Origin: Mycolicibacterium goodii
GTDB taxonomy: Bacteria; Actinomycetota; Actinomycetes; Mycobacteriales; Mycobacteriaceae
DNA length: 64,000 bases
Assembly: GCF_001187505.1 (NCBI RefSeq)
Contig: NZ_CP012150.1
Coordinates: forward strand, 5,862,048 to 5,926,047
Direction: 5' to 3'
A program made the position numbers and the translations under genes. Positions 10,556 through 19,969 of the stretch are shown piece by piece (position 1 is the stretch's first letter; each line of letters opens with the position of its first letter). Below the pieces are notes generated by a model that did not search any database, was not told the origin of the DNA, and worked only from the letters and a program-made list of their open reading frames with translations.

Positions 10556-11293
10556 TCAGCGGGTCACGTAGTCGTGCGTTCCCGCGGTGGTGCGCAACTG
10601 GTGACGGCCGCGACCCACCGACCGCAGGGTGCCGTTGAGGAACTCCTCGAACTCGGCGAGTTTGCTGTCGACGTAGATGTCGCATTCGCCACGCAGCCGG
10701 TCGGCCTCGGCGTGGGCGGCGTCGATCAGGCGGGTGGCCTCGGCGTTGGCGGTGGCGACGATCTCGGTCTGCGACACCAGGCGCTGCTGCTCCTTGATGC
10801 CCTCCTGGATCGCCTTCTCGTAGGAGATGTTGCCGTTCTCGATGAGCCGGTCGGCCTCGGCCTTGGCGCGGCCGGTGCTGGCCTCGTACTCGCGCTTGGC
10901 CGCGGCGGCCAGCCGGGCGGCCTCTTCGCGGGCCTCGACGACCATCCGCTCGCTGTGCTGACGCGCCTCGACGACCATGCGGTCCGCCTGGGATTTGGCG
11001 TCGGCCAGCAGCCGGTCGGCCTCGGCGCGGGCGTGGCTGAGCACACTGTCGGCTTCGGCGTTGGCGCCGGAGATCACCGATTCGGAGTGCTCCTTGGCCT
11101 CCCGCAACAGCGAGTCGCGGGCGTCGAGGACATCCTGCGCGTCGTCGAGTTCACCGGGAATGGCGTCCTTGATGTCGTCGATGAGTTCGAGCACATCCCC
11201 GCGGGGGACGACGCAGCCGGCGGTCATCGGCACGCCGCGCGCTTCTTCGACGATCGCGCCGAGCTCGTCGAGCGCTTCAAAAACTCGGTACAC
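10556..11293 (-). CDS. sepIVA: DivIVA-like septation protein SepIVA
   Basis: 245 aa, mostly predicted coiled coil: an Ala/Glu/Arg-rich heptad stretch from about residue 60 to 215 with repeated AEADRL segments. The N terminus MYRVFEALDELGAIVEEARG is the conserved membrane/DivIVA-like part. It corresponds to the essential mycobacterial septum factor known as SepIVA (Rv2927c in M. tuberculosis), which acts in division and peptidoglycan control. The GTG start at 11293 is preceded by GGAGGG. It is separated from yceD by 67 nt and from the hemerythrin gene by 108 nt with no further gene. Confidence 0.92.
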   Translation of the reverse strand: MYRVFEALDELGAIVEEARGVPMTAGCVVPRGDVLELIDDIKDAIPGELDDAQDVLDARDSLLREAKEHSESVISGANAEADSVLSHARAEADRLLADAKSQADRMVVEARQHSERMVVEAREEAARLAAAAKREYEASTGRAKAEADRLIENGNISYEKAIQEGIKEQQRLVSQTEIVATANAEATRLIDAAHAEADRLRGECDIYVDSKLAEFEEFLNGTLRSVGRGRHQLRTTAGTHDYVTR

Positions 11294-11401
11294 GGCAACA
11301 CCCTCCAGGCTTCGTTGTTAGTGACTAGTGTGCCTGGTGTTACGCGTGTGACTGTGGAGCATGATCGGTGTGTCGCTCATGTGGGGTTGCTCGCAGTCGG
11401 C

Positions 11402-11968
11402 CTACTTGAGCGCCGAGCCGATCAGATCACGCGCCCGGTCGAGCATCGAGGCGAACGGTCCCACGGCGAAGTTCAGCTTTGCCGACTCCACCCCCGGGTG
11501 CGGCCGGGTCGGGGCGATCGCCTCGGCGGCCTGCACGGCCTTGGCCATCCGCTCAAGGCCCGCAGCGTCGATTTCACGGGACAGCTTGTCGAACTCCTCG
11601 TGCTCCTCATGTTCGGCGTGGTCGATCACCGCGTCACGGAACTTCTCCAGCTCGGTGATGAACTCCTTCGAACCGATGTCGAGGCTTTCCAGCTTCGACA
11701 GCTGCTCCTTTGCGGCATGCTCCTCCTGCAGGCGCGCCTCGACGATCGCCTCGCCATCGGCGACCACCGCGCGAGCACGCGGATGCACCACCATCTCCTC
11801 GGCGGTTTCGTGAACCGCCAGCAACTGGCGCAGTTCGACGAAAGCGGTTGCACGAGCTTCATCACTCGACGCCGAGAAGACCTCCTCGAACAGGTCCTTG
11901 ATCAGGTTGTGCTGGTCGGTCAGAAATTTGACGACGTCGTCCGTCGACTGCACGAATGTCTTCGGCAT
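11402..11968 (-). CDS. Hemerythrin HHE domain protein
   Basis: 188 aa with histidine/glutamate motifs expected to bind a non-haem di-iron centre: QHNLIKDLFEEV, VHETAEEMVVHP, EEHAAKEQL and HAEHEEHEEFD. The C-terminal roughly 50 residues are a less conserved tail. Mycobacterial hemerythrin-like proteins have been linked to peroxide or nitric-oxide responses and SigF output; that is family knowledge, not visible here. The ATG is preceded by GGAGG six bases upstream. A SigF-like promoter overlaps the end of coaD just upstream. Confidence 0.88.
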   Translation of the reverse strand: MPKTFVQSTDDVVKFLTDQHNLIKDLFEEVFSASSDEARATAFVELRQLLAVHETAEEMVVHPRARAVVADGEAIVEARLQEEHAAKEQLSKLESLDIGSKEFITELEKFRDAVIDHAEHEEHEEFDKLSREIDAAGLERMAKAVQAAEAIAPTRPHPGVESAKLNFAVGPFASMLDRARDLIGSALK

Positions 11969-12026
11969 GGGATCCTCCGGGAAACGGGTATGCGAAACGG
12001 GCGCCGGGCTGTGCGCCGCCTCGTGG

Positions 12027-12052
12027 ATACCCGGTTACCGGAGGCGTCAACC
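12027..12052 (-). promoter_or_regulatory. Candidate SigF promoter for the hemerythrin gene
   Basis: Reverse strand reads GGTT, then 16 nt, then GGGTAT, close to the mycobacterial SigF consensus GGTTT-N15-17-GGGTAT. The -10 is at 12027-12032 and the -35 at 12049-12052, overlapping the coaD stop codon. Transcription would start near 12020, giving a leader of about 50 nt before the hemerythrin ATG. The -35 is only a partial match. Confidence 0.45.
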
Positions 12053-12523
12053 GCTGAGCTTGTCCTGCAGCCGACGGTTGACCGCCGGTGGCAGCAGCGC
12101 GGTCACGTCACCGCCCAGCGACGCGACCTCCTTGGCCAGTGACGACGACACGAACGAGTACTGCGGTGTCGTCGCGACGAAGAACGTGTCGACGCCCGCG
12201 ATGTGCTTGTTCATCTGCGCCATCTGCAGTTCGTACTCGAAATCGGTGCCGGTGCGCAGACCCTTGACGATCGCGGTCAGACCCCGCGACTTCACGAAGT
12301 CGACGACGAGCCCCTGACCGGATTCGACCCGCAGGTTCGGCAGATGGGTGGTCGACTCCTCGATCATCGCGATCCGCTCGTCGAGATCGAACATGCCCTT
12401 CTTGTTCGGGTTCACCAGCACCGCCACGACCACCTCGTCGAACTGGGCCGAGGCACGCTCGAAGACGTCGATGTGACCGAGGGTCACCGGGTCGAAGGAC
12501 CCGGGGCATACCGCGCCGCTCAT
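12047..12523 (-). CDS. coaD: Phosphopantetheine adenylyltransferase
   Basis: Catalyses the fourth step of coenzyme A synthesis, joining ATP and 4'-phosphopantetheine to give dephospho-CoA. 158 aa, the family length. The nucleotidyltransferase T/HxGH motif is TLGH at 14-17 within [33 protein letters not shown] and the C-terminal [13 protein letters not shown] complete the active site. ATG start at 12523. A TAGCGT hexamer ends 8 nt upstream, so a leaderless or near-leaderless transcript is possible. It follows rsmD by 100 nt on the same strand. Confidence 0.97.
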   Translation of the reverse strand: MSGAVCPGSFDPVTLGHIDVFERASAQFDEVVVAVLVNPNKKGMFDLDERIAMIEESTTHLPNLRVESGQGLVVDFVKSRGLTAIVKGLRTGTDFEYELQMAQMNKHIAGVDTFFVATTPQYSFVSSSLAKEVASLGGDVTALLPPAVNRRLQDKLSG

Positions 12524-12623
12524 GGGTGACGACGCTACAGGGCGACGGCCGCCGCACGGTGGCAGGGTTCGACCAGACGCCGAGTCGAAAGATCCGGCGC
12601 GCCCCGTATTTTGGCGGTTCGGC

Positions 12624-13181
12624 TCAGCCTTCGACCTCGGCGAGTTCGACGCGGGTGTCGCCGTACCGCCGCGCGCTCAACGCGATCCAGCCGTCCGGCC
12701 ACGTCACCGGTTCGCTGTTGGAACGTCGCTCCACCATCACGACCGAGCCCGCACGCACCCAACCGCCGTCGGCCAGCGCCGCCACGACGGCGTCGACCGC
12801 TCGGGCTTCCACGTCGTAGGGCGGATCCGCCAGCACCAGGTCGACGGGTCGCGACGTGCCCGCCGCGAGTACCGATTCGGCGGTGCCGCGTCGCACCGTG
12901 GCGCCGACGACTTTCAGCGCGGCAATGTTCCTGGTGATCACCGCGGCCGCGCGCTGATCGGACTCGACGAACAACGCCGCCCGCGCACCACGTGAAATCG
13001 CTTCCAGCCCAAGGGCTCCGGAGCCGGCATACAGATCGAGCACGGTCAGCCCGGCGAAATCCAGGCGCGCGGACAGCGCGTTGAACACCGCCTCGCGCAC
13101 CCGGTCCGATGTGGGCCGGGTCCCGCTCTTGGGTACCTCGATCCGTCGGCCGCCCAGCGAGCCCGCGATGATCCGGGTCAG
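12624..13181 (-). CDS. rsmD: 16S rRNA (guanine-966-N2)-methyltransferase RsmD, probable CTG start
   Basis: Methylates G966 of 16S rRNA during small-subunit assembly. The Rossmann SAM site is [17 protein letters not shown] and the catalytic motif is ADPPYDV. The family N terminus [13 protein letters not shown] ... [12 protein letters not shown] is encoded upstream of the first GTG (13100), but no ATG, GTG or TTG precedes it in frame before the pyc coding region. CTG at 13181, overlapping the pyc stop as CTGA, gives 185 aa and the expected MTRII-type N terminus. A start at 13100 would drop the conserved RNA-binding segment. Confidence 0.88.
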   Translation of the reverse strand: MTRIIAGSLGGRRIEVPKSGTRPTSDRVREAVFNALSARLDFAGLTVLDLYAGSGALGLEAISRGARAALFVESDQRAAAVITRNIAALKVVGATVRRGTAESVLAAGTSRPVDLVLADPPYDVEARAVDAVVAALADGGWVRAGSVVMVERRSNSEPVTWPDGWIALSARRYGDTRVELAEVEG

Positions 13182-16100
13182 CCGACCACCACCAGCAGAT
13201 CGCCACCCTCGACCTGTGCGGTGGCCGCGACGGCGACGCGCGTGACCGTGCCTGCCTTGGGTGCGGTGATGGCGGCCTCCATCTTCATCGCCTCGATCGT
13301 GGCGATCGTCTCACCGGCCTGCACCACATCGCCTTCGGCGACATTGACCGTCACCACGCCGGCGAACGGCGCGGCGACGTGGTCGGGGTTGGTGCGGTCG
13401 GCCTTCTCGGCGGCGGGCACCTCGCTGGCGACGCTGCGGTCGCGCACGAGCACCGGACGCAGCTGGCCGTTGATGATGCACATCACGGTGCGCATACCGC
13501 GCTCGTCGGCCTCGGAGATCGCCTCAAGGCCGATCAGCAGCTCCACGCCGCGTTCGAGCTGCACGCGGTGCTCCTCGCCGTAACGCAGCCCGTAGAAGAA
13601 CTGGTTGGCGCTCAACGACGAGGTGTCACCGTAGGTTTCGCGGTGCGCCTCGAACTCGGCGGTGGGCCCGGGGAACAGCAGGCGGTTGAGCGCGGCCTGA
13701 CGCTTGGGGCCGGGCTGGGCGAGCAGCGCCTCGTCCTCGGCGGTGAGCGCCTCGGTCGGCCGGGCCGGCCCCCGACCCACCAGGGCCTTGGTGCGCAACG
13801 GTTCCGGCCACCCACCCGGCGGGTCGCCGAGTTCGCCACGCAGGAACCCGATCACGCTGTCGGGAATGTCGTAACGCGCCGGATCGGCGGCGAACTCCTC
13901 GGCGCTGATCCCGGCGCCCACCAGCGCCAGCGCCAGATCGCCGACCACCTTGGACGACGGCGTGACCTTGACGAGCCGGCCCAGGATGCGGTCGGCCGCA
14001 GCATAATTGGCCTCGATCTCCTCGAACCGGTCCCCCAGTCCCAGTGCGATCGCCTGCTGGCGCAGGTTGCTCAACTGGCCACCCGGGATCTCGTGGGTGT
14101 ACACCCGCCCGGTCGGACCGGGCAGACCGGACTCGAACGGCGCGTACACCTTTCGCAGCGCCTCCCAGAACGGCTCGAGATCGCACACCGCCCGCAGATC
14201 CAGGCCGGTGTCGTACTGCGTGTGCGCGGCCGCGGCGACGATCGAGCTCAGCGCGGGCTGGCTGGTCGTACCGGCCATCGGCGCCGCGGCACCGTCGACC
14301 GCGTCCGCACCCGCCGACCAGGCCGCCAGGTACGTCGCCAGCTGACCGCCGGGGGTGTCGTGGGTGTGCACGTGCACCGGCAGGTCGAACCGGCTGCGCA
14401 GCGCGCCGACGAGCGTGTGGGCGGCCGGGGCGCGCAGCAGCCCGGCCATGTCCTTGATCGCCAGCACGTGCGCACCGGCGTCGACGATCTGCTCGGCCAG
14501 CTTCAGGTAGTAGTCCAGCGTGTAGAGGTTCTCGGCAGGATCGCTGAGATCACCGGTGTAGCACATCGCGACTTCGGCGATGGTCGAACCGGTTTCGCGC
14601 ACCGCGTCGATCGCGGGCCGCATCGACTCGACATTGTTGAGCGCGTCGAAGATCCGGAAGATGTCGACGCCGGTGGCCGCGGCCTCCTCGACGAATGCCG
14701 ACGTCACCAGCTCCGGGTACGGCGTGTAGCCGACGGTGTTGCGGCCCCGCAGCAGCATCTGCAGGCAGATGTTGGGCACGGCCTCGCGCAGCGCGGCCAG
14801 CCGCTCCCACGGATCTTCCTTCAGGAACCGAAGCGCCACATCGTAAGTCGCGCCACCCCAGCACTCGATCGACAGCAACTGCGGCATCATGCGGGCCAGG
14901 TACGGCGCCACCATCAACAGACCGGTGGACCGCACGCGCGTCGCCAGCAGCGACTGGTGCGCGTCGCGGAACGTCGTATCCGTGACCCCGACGGCCTTGG
15001 CGTCGCGCAGCCACTGCGCGAACCTTTGGGGGCCCAACTGCACCAGGCGCTGCTTGGAGCCCGCCGGTGGCGGCGCATCCAGGTCCAGCGGCGGCAGCTT
15101 GTCCTGCGGATAGACCGCCGACGGGCGCTGCCCGTGCGGCTTGTTCACCGTGACGTCGGCCAGGTAGTTGAGGATCTTGGTGCCGCGGTCGGCGGGCGAA
15201 CGCGACGTCAGCAGATGCGGCCGGTCGTCGATGAACGACGTCGTGACCCGTCCGGCCCGGAAGTCGGGATCGTCGATGACCGCCTGCAGGAACGGGATGT
15301 TCGTCGACACACCCCGGATCCGGAACTCCGCAAGGGCACGACGCGCGCGCGAAGCGGCCGCCGAGAAGTCGCGTCCCCGGCAGGTCAGCTTCACCAGCAT
15401 CGAGTCGAAGTGCGCCGAGATCTCCGCACCAAGGTTGGAGCCGCCGTCGAGGCGGATGCCCGCGCCGCCCGGTGAGCGGTAGGCGGTGATGCGGCCGGTG
15501 TCGGGCCGGAAACCGTTGGCCGGGTCCTCGGTGGTGATGCGGCACTGCATGGCCGCACCGCGCAACACCAGCCGGTCCTGGGACAGGCCCAGATCGGCCA
15601 GCGTCTCACCCGCGGCGATGCGCAACTGCGAGGCCACCAGATCCACATCGGTGATCTCCTCGGTCACCGTGTGCTCCACCTGGATACGGGGGTTGCACTC
15701 GATGAACACGTGGTGCCCGCGCTCGTCGAGCAGGAACTCCACGGTGCCCGCGCACGAATAACCGATCTGCCGCGCGAACGCCACCGCGTCGGCGCAGATC
15801 TGTTCGCGCACCTGCGCACTCAAGTTCGGAGCGGGAGCCAGCTCGATGACCTTCTGATGCCTGCGCTGCACGCTGCAGTCCCGCTCGAACAGGTGCATCA
15901 CGTTGCCCGCGCCGTCGGCGAGGATCTGCACCTCGATGTGGCGCGGGTTGAGCACCGCCTGCTCGAGATACACCGACGCGTCGCCGAACGCCGACTCGGC
16001 TTCCCGCGACGCCGTCTCGATCGCCTCGGCCAGCGCCTCGCGGTCCTCGACGCGGCGCATGCCGCGCCCGCCGCCACCCGAGACCGCCTTGACGAACAAC

Positions 16101-16561
16101 GGGAACTCCATGCCGTCGGCCGCGGCCATCAACTCGTCCACCGACGCCGACGGCTCGGAGGACTTCAGCACCGGAAGACCCGCGGCCCGCGCCGCGGCGA
16201 TCGCCCGCGCCTTGTTGCCGGTGAGCTGGAGCACCTCGGCCGACGGACCGACGAACGTGATGCCCGCCTCGGCGCACTTGGCCGCGAGTTCGGGATTCTC
16301 CGACAGGAAGCCGTAACCCGGGTACACGGCGTCGGCGCCGGAATGCTTGGCGACGCGGATGATCTCGTCGACCGACAGATAGGCGCGCACGGGGTGGCCC
16401 ACATCCCCGATCTGATACGACTCATCGGCCTTGAGCCGGTGAAGCGAATTCCGATCCTCGTACGGATACACCGCCACCGTGGCGATGCCCATCTCGTACG
16501 CAGCCCGGAACGCTCGGATCGCGATTTCGCCGCGGTTGGCGACGAGCACCTTGGAGATCAC
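13178..16561 (-). CDS. pyc: Pyruvate carboxylase
   Basis: Biotin-dependent anaplerotic enzyme converting pyruvate and bicarbonate to oxaloacetate. 1127 aa, full single-chain length. Biotin carboxylase occupies about 1-450 ([41 protein letters not shown]). The carboxyltransferase TIM barrel starts near [20 protein letters not shown]. The C-terminal biotinyl domain has the acceptor lysine in [10 protein letters not shown]. The start is GTG at 16561, 34 nt after VKOR. The stop overlaps the putative rsmD CTG start. Confidence 0.97.
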   Translation of the reverse strand: MISKVLVANRGEIAIRAFRAAYEMGIATVAVYPYEDRNSLHRLKADESYQIGDVGHPVRAYLSVDEIIRVAKHSGADAVYPGYGFLSENPELAAKCAEAGITFVGPSAEVLQLTGNKARAIAAARAAGLPVLKSSEPSASVDELMAAADGMEFPLFVKAVSGGGGRGMRRVEDREALAEAIETASREAESAFGDASVYLEQAVLNPRHIEVQILADGAGNVMHLFERDCSVQRRHQKVIELAPAPNLSAQVREQICADAVAFARQIGYSCAGTVEFLLDERGHHVFIECNPRIQVEHTVTEEITDVDLVASQLRIAAGETLADLGLSQDRLVLRGAAMQCRITTEDPANGFRPDTGRITAYRSPGGAGIRLDGGSNLGAEISAHFDSMLVKLTCRGRDFSAAASRARRALAEFRIRGVSTNIPFLQAVIDDPDFRAGRVTTSFIDDRPHLLTSRSPADRGTKILNYLADVTVNKPHGQRPSAVYPQDKLPPLDLDAPPPAGSKQRLVQLGPQRFAQWLRDAKAVGVTDTTFRDAHQSLLATRVRSTGLLMVAPYLARMMPQLLSIECWGGATYDVALRFLKEDPWERLAALREAVPNICLQMLLRGRNTVGYTPYPELVTSAFVEEAAATGVDIFRIFDALNNVESMRPAIDAVRETGSTIAEVAMCYTGDLSDPAENLYTLDYYLKLAEQIVDAGAHVLAIKDMAGLLRAPAAHTLVGALRSRFDLPVHVHTHDTPGGQLATYLAAWSAGADAVDGAAAPMAGTTSQPALSSIVAAAAHTQYDTGLDLRAVCDLEPFWEALRKVYAPFESGLPGPTGRVYTHEIPGGQLSNLRQQAIALGLGDRFEEIEANYAAADRILGRLVKVTPSSKVVGDLALALVGAGISAEEFAADPARYDIPDSVIGFLRGELGDPPGGWPEPLRTKALVGRGPARPTEALTAEDEALLAQPGPKRQAALNRLLFPGPTAEFEAHRETYGDTSSLSANQFFYGLRYGEEHRVQLERGVELLIGLEAISEADERGMRTVMCIINGQLRPVLVRDRSVASEVPAAEKADRTNPDHVAAPFAGVVTVNVAEGDVVQAGETIATIEAMKMEAAITAPKAGTVTRVAVAATAQVEGGDLLVVVG

Positions 16562-16595
16562 GCGTAACCCTAACCGCCGGTGTGTTTCCAGATTG

Positions 16596-17228
16596 TTACA
16601 GCAGTGTTGACCAGTATTCCCAGAATCGCACCAGGATCAAAAGCACGAGTGAGGTGAACCAGAGCGCCACGAGCGACCATCGCCACTGGTAGACGAGGTT
16701 GCCCGCACCGCCGTCGTCGTCGGCGGGCTGCGGGCGCAGCGCGATGGCCGCAACCACCACGGCCAGCGTGATTGTTACGGCCCAGACCACCATGCAGTAG
16801 GGGCACAGCGCCCCGATGCGGTAGAGGCTCTGGAAGATCAGCCAGTGCACGAACCCGGCGCCGACCACGGTGCCGATCGCCAGCCCGGCCCAGTACCACC
16901 GGGGCAGGCGCACCCCGGTCACCGCGAGCACACCGGTCACCACGACGACCGAGAAGGCGACGATGCCGATCAGCGGGTTCGGGAACCCGAACGCCGACGC
17001 CTGCGGGGTGACCATCACCGAACCGCACGACAGCACCGGGTTGATGCTGCACGACGGCACATAGTCCGGGTTGATCAGCAGTTCGATCTTCTCGACCGTC
17101 AGCGTCAGCGACGCGGCCAGGCCGAGCACGCCGGCGATCAGCACCCACACCGCGCTCGGCATTCCCACGGCCAGGCCGCCTCGGTCGGCGGCCTGCGACC
17201 GGTCGGTGTCAGACGCTGCGACGGTCAT
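16596..17228 (-). CDS. Vitamin K epoxide reductase family membrane protein (VKOR)
   Basis: Quinone-linked membrane oxidoreductase that reoxidises a periplasmic DsbA-like partner, doing the job of E. coli DsbB. 210 aa with about five hydrophobic helices. The loop pair Cys60 and Cys68 lies in CSINPVLSCG, and the active CxxC is Cys142-Cys145 in GALCPYC. ATG 17228 is used because its TGATG junction overlaps the stop of the DsbA-like gene by one base. The pairing with a DsbA-like gene matches Rv2968c/Rv2969c in M. tuberculosis. Confidence 0.94.
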   Translation of the reverse strand: MTVAASDTDRSQAADRGGLAVGMPSAVWVLIAGVLGLAASLTLTVEKIELLINPDYVPSCSINPVLSCGSVMVTPQASAFGFPNPLIGIVAFSVVVVTGVLAVTGVRLPRWYWAGLAIGTVVGAGFVHWLIFQSLYRIGALCPYCMVVWAVTITLAVVVAAIALRPQPADDDGGAGNLVYQWRWSLVALWFTSLVLLILVRFWEYWSTLL

Positions 17229-17956
17229 CAGAGCCCCGGAACCTCGCCGACCATCTCCTTGACCTTGGCGATGAGCGCGTCGGGCGTGGTCGGGCTGTAG
17301 TCCTCGCCGTTGATCCGGATGGTCGGGGTCGCGTTGATCTTGGTCGCCGCGGCCATCCCCTTGACCATCTCGACGTAGCGGCCGTTGTTGATGCAGTCGG
17401 CCACCTTGCCCGCGGCGCCGGCCTGGCGGGCCAGTTCGATCAACCGCGCGTTGTCCGGATACACCCCGCTGTTCTCCTGTGGCTGCAGTTCGGGGGTGTA
17501 CAGCGCGGTGTGGAAGCGCCGGAACGCATCCGTCGACTCGTCGGCCACGCAGTACCCCGCGGCACCGGCGCGCGACGAGTACCCGTTGCCGGCGCGATCG
17601 AGGATGCCGACCATGTAGTAGTCCGCGGCGATCGCTCCGGAGTCGATCAGTTTGGAGATGGTGGGCCCGAAGCTGCGCTCGAAGTTGCCGCATGCCGGGC
17701 ACAGGAAGTCTTCGTAGAGACCGACGACGACCTTCGGGTCGCTCGTTCCCTCGTTGGTGATCACATTGCTCGACGCGACGCGAATGGCCTTACCCGCACC
17801 CGCATCGGGATTCTTCTCACCGTTCATCACGATGTAGAGCACCAGTCCGACGGCGAACAACACGACGACCGCGGTCAGGCCGATCTGCACCAGCAGATTG
17901 CGCTTGCGGTCGGCGGCTTTCAGGTCGTACTTGGCGGTCTTCTTGGGTTTGGCCAC
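17228..17956 (-). CDS. Membrane-anchored DsbA-like thiol oxidoreductase
   Basis: Introduces disulfides into exported proteins. 242 aa: a basic N terminus, a membrane anchor at about 21-45 (LLVQIGLTAVVVLFAVGLVL), then a thioredoxin fold with the catalytic Cys86-Pro-Ala-Cys89 in DFLCPACGN. The cis-Pro loop is INATPTIRING. Two additional cysteines (AGYCVAD, VADCINN) may form a structural disulfide as in Rv2969c. It is directly coupled to VKOR downstream and follows the esterase gene by 33 nt. Confidence 0.93.
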   Translation of the reverse strand: MAKPKKTAKYDLKAADRKRNLLVQIGLTAVVVLFAVGLVLYIVMNGEKNPDAGAGKAIRVASSNVITNEGTSDPKVVVGLYEDFLCPACGNFERSFGPTISKLIDSGAIAADYYMVGILDRAGNGYSSRAGAAGYCVADESTDAFRRFHTALYTPELQPQENSGVYPDNARLIELARQAGAAGKVADCINNGRYVEMVKGMAAATKINATPTIRINGEDYSPTTPDALIAKVKEMVGEVPGL

Positions 17957-17989
17957 GCGACAAGCGTACCGGCGGCTATGCGAATGCCC

Positions 17990-19123
17990 TCAGACGTGCC
18001 TGAGATGTGCCCGCAGCGCCGAGATCATGGCGGTCGTCGCGGCGGCGCTGCCGCCCCCGAGCGGGAAGAAGTTGGCGAACGCGTGGATCATCGAACGCTC
18101 CTCGCGCAGGTCGACCAGGACACCGGCGTCGCGCAGCGCGGCCGCGTAGCGATTTCCCTCGTCGCGCAGCGGGTCGAACCCCGCGGTGACCACCAGCGCG
18201 GGCGGCAGACCGGACAGGTCCTCGGCCAGCAGTGGCGACACCGCGGGATCCTCGGGCGTCACGTCGGCGCCGTCGAGGTAGTGCGCGGCGAACCACTCCA
18301 TGTCCCGCTGGGACAGGAAGTAGCCGTCGGAGAACAGCGTGCGGGACCGGGTCTCGCTGACCCAGTCGGTGACCGGGTACAGCAGCAGCTGCAGGGCGGG
18401 CGGCGGTAGTTCGTCGTCACGGGCCCACTGCGCGACCACCGCGGCCAGGTTGCCACCGGCACTGTCACCGGCGACCACGATCTTGGGCGCGCCGAGACCC
18501 GCGGCGTGCTCGAGGGCCCACTGATAGGCCGCGTACGCATCCTCGGCGGCCGCGGGCGCCTTGTGTTCGGGGGCCAGCCGGTAGTCGACGGAGACCACCT
18601 GGACCCCGCCGTCGCGGCAGATGAGCCGGCACAGGTTGTCGTGGGTGTCGAGGTCGCCGATCACGAAGCCGCCGCCGTGGAAGTACAGCACGAGCGCGGT
18701 CGCTGATCCGCGGTCGACGGGCACGTACCGGCGGGCGGCCATCGGCCCGGCGGGCCCGGGTATCGAGATGTCGCCCACGTCGACGTGGACGGGCGGCTGC
18801 ATCGTCGCCAGCTGCGCCGTCCGCTCCCGCAGCTTCACCCGCGAGACCGCGACACCATGCTCGGGATCGTGGTCGGCGACCAGCCCGGGCAGCCCCGCGA
18901 GGCGCTGCGCGGTGAGGGTGAGCTGCAGGGTGGTGTCGAGGGTGTTTCCGTCGACCGTGACCGAGCGTCCACCGAGCAGGAGCCGTTTGCGCCCGTCGGA
19001 CATGCGCGGTATCGCGGCCAGGCCGAGCCGTGTCGATCCGGCGAGCAGGAGCTCCCTGAAGGTTTCCTTCGAGTCTGCGGGTGGCCGACCCGCGGCCCGA
19101 TGGCCTGGCAGACTTTCAACCAT
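17990..19123 (-). CDS. Alpha/beta-hydrolase esterase (hormone-sensitive-lipase/LipN type)
   Basis: 377 aa. Oxyanion-hole motif YFHGGGFVIGD, nucleophile elbow VAGDSAGGNLA, catalytic Asp in FDPLRDEG and catalytic His in MIHAFANF place it in the HSL-like carboxylesterase family (short-chain esters). No signal peptide is visible, so it is probably cytosolic. The start ATG at 19123 has GAGGAAG seven bases upstream. Its ATG and the ATG of the divergent aldo-keto reductase share the palindrome CATG, so the two coding regions overlap head to head by 2 bp. It may be cotranscribed with the DsbA/VKOR genes. Confidence 0.92.
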   Translation of the reverse strand: MVESLPGHRAAGRPPADSKETFRELLLAGSTRLGLAAIPRMSDGRKRLLLGGRSVTVDGNTLDTTLQLTLTAQRLAGLPGLVADHDPEHGVAVSRVKLRERTAQLATMQPPVHVDVGDISIPGPAGPMAARRYVPVDRGSATALVLYFHGGGFVIGDLDTHDNLCRLICRDGGVQVVSVDYRLAPEHKAPAAAEDAYAAYQWALEHAAGLGAPKIVVAGDSAGGNLAAVVAQWARDDELPPPALQLLLYPVTDWVSETRSRTLFSDGYFLSQRDMEWFAAHYLDGADVTPEDPAVSPLLAEDLSGLPPALVVTAGFDPLRDEGNRYAAALRDAGVLVDLREERSMIHAFANFFPLGGGSAAATTAMISALRAHLRHV

Positions 19124-19964
19124 GGCAGCTTCCTCTGTGAGTCCTCGGATCACGCTCAACGACGGTAAAACCATTCCGCAGGTCGGTCTCGGTGTCTGGC
19201 AGACGCCCGCCGAAGACACCGAACGCGCGGTCGCCGCGGCCCTGCAGGCCGGGTACCGCCACATCGACACGGCCGCGGCCTACCGCAACGAGACCGAGAC
19301 GGGTCGGGCGATCGCCGGGTCCGGTGTGCCGCGTGAAGACATCTTCTTGGTGACGAAGCTGTGGAACAGCGACCAGGGCTACGACTCCACCCTGGCGGCC
19401 TTCGACGCCAGCATCCAGCGTCTGGGCGTCGACTACCTGGACCTGTACCTCATCCACTGGCCGGTCCCGGCGAACAACAACTTCGTGGACACCTTCAAGG
19501 CGTTCGCGCATCTGCGCGATCAAGGGCGTATCCGTTCCATCGGGGTGAGCAATTTCGAGCCCGAGCACCTCAACACACTCATCGACGCCACGGGCATTGT
19601 TCCCGCAGTCAACCAGATCGAGCTGCACCCCATGCTGCCCCAGCGCGAGCTCCGCGAGGTGCACGCCGAGCTGGGAATCGCGACCGAAGCCTGGAGCCCG
19701 CTGGGTCAGGGCTCACTTCTGGCCGATCCGGTGATCACCGGTATTGCGCAACAGCACGGGAAAACGCCCGCACAGGTGCTTATCAGGTGGCATATCCAAC
19801 TCGGTAATATCGTCATCCCCAAGTCGGTAAACCCGGAGCGGATTGCGAGCAATTTCGACGTGTTCGATTTCGCGCTCAGCGAGCAGGACATGACGTCCAT
19901 CGCTTCGCTGGAAACCGGGAAACGGTTGGGTCCCGATCCACGAACCTTCAATTTCACAGGGTAG
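19122..19964 (+). CDS. Aldo-keto reductase (first of tandem pair)
   Basis: 280-aa NADPH-dependent carbonyl reductase, (beta/alpha)8 barrel, AKR5-like. The tetrad Asp-Tyr-Lys-His is visible in [19 protein letters not shown] and YLIHWPVP. The cofactor signature [17 protein letters not shown] closes the barrel. ATG 19122 gives the normal N terminus ([20 protein letters not shown]), but no Shine-Dalgarno is seen in front of it, and the promoter would have to lie inside the divergent esterase gene. It is followed 5 nt later by a second, related reductase. Confidence 0.93.
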   Translation: MAASSVSPRITLNDGKTIPQVGLGVWQTPAEDTERAVAAALQAGYRHIDTAAAYRNETETGRAIAGSGVPREDIFLVTKLWNSDQGYDSTLAAFDASIQRLGVDYLDLYLIHWPVPANNNFVDTFKAFAHLRDQGRIRSIGVSNFEPEHLNTLIDATGIVPAVNQIELHPMLPQRELREVHAELGIATEAWSPLGQGSLLADPVITGIAQQHGKTPAQVLIRWHIQLGNIVIPKSVNPERIASNFDVFDFALSEQDMTSIASLETGKRLGPDPRTFNFTG

Positions 19965-19969
19965 GTGCC

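Noticed and set aside
12535..13206. Open frame in the rsmD region starting at GTG 13206
   Set aside because: It is in a different frame from RsmD and consists of Arg/Gly-rich shadow sequence; it does not provide a start for rsmD.
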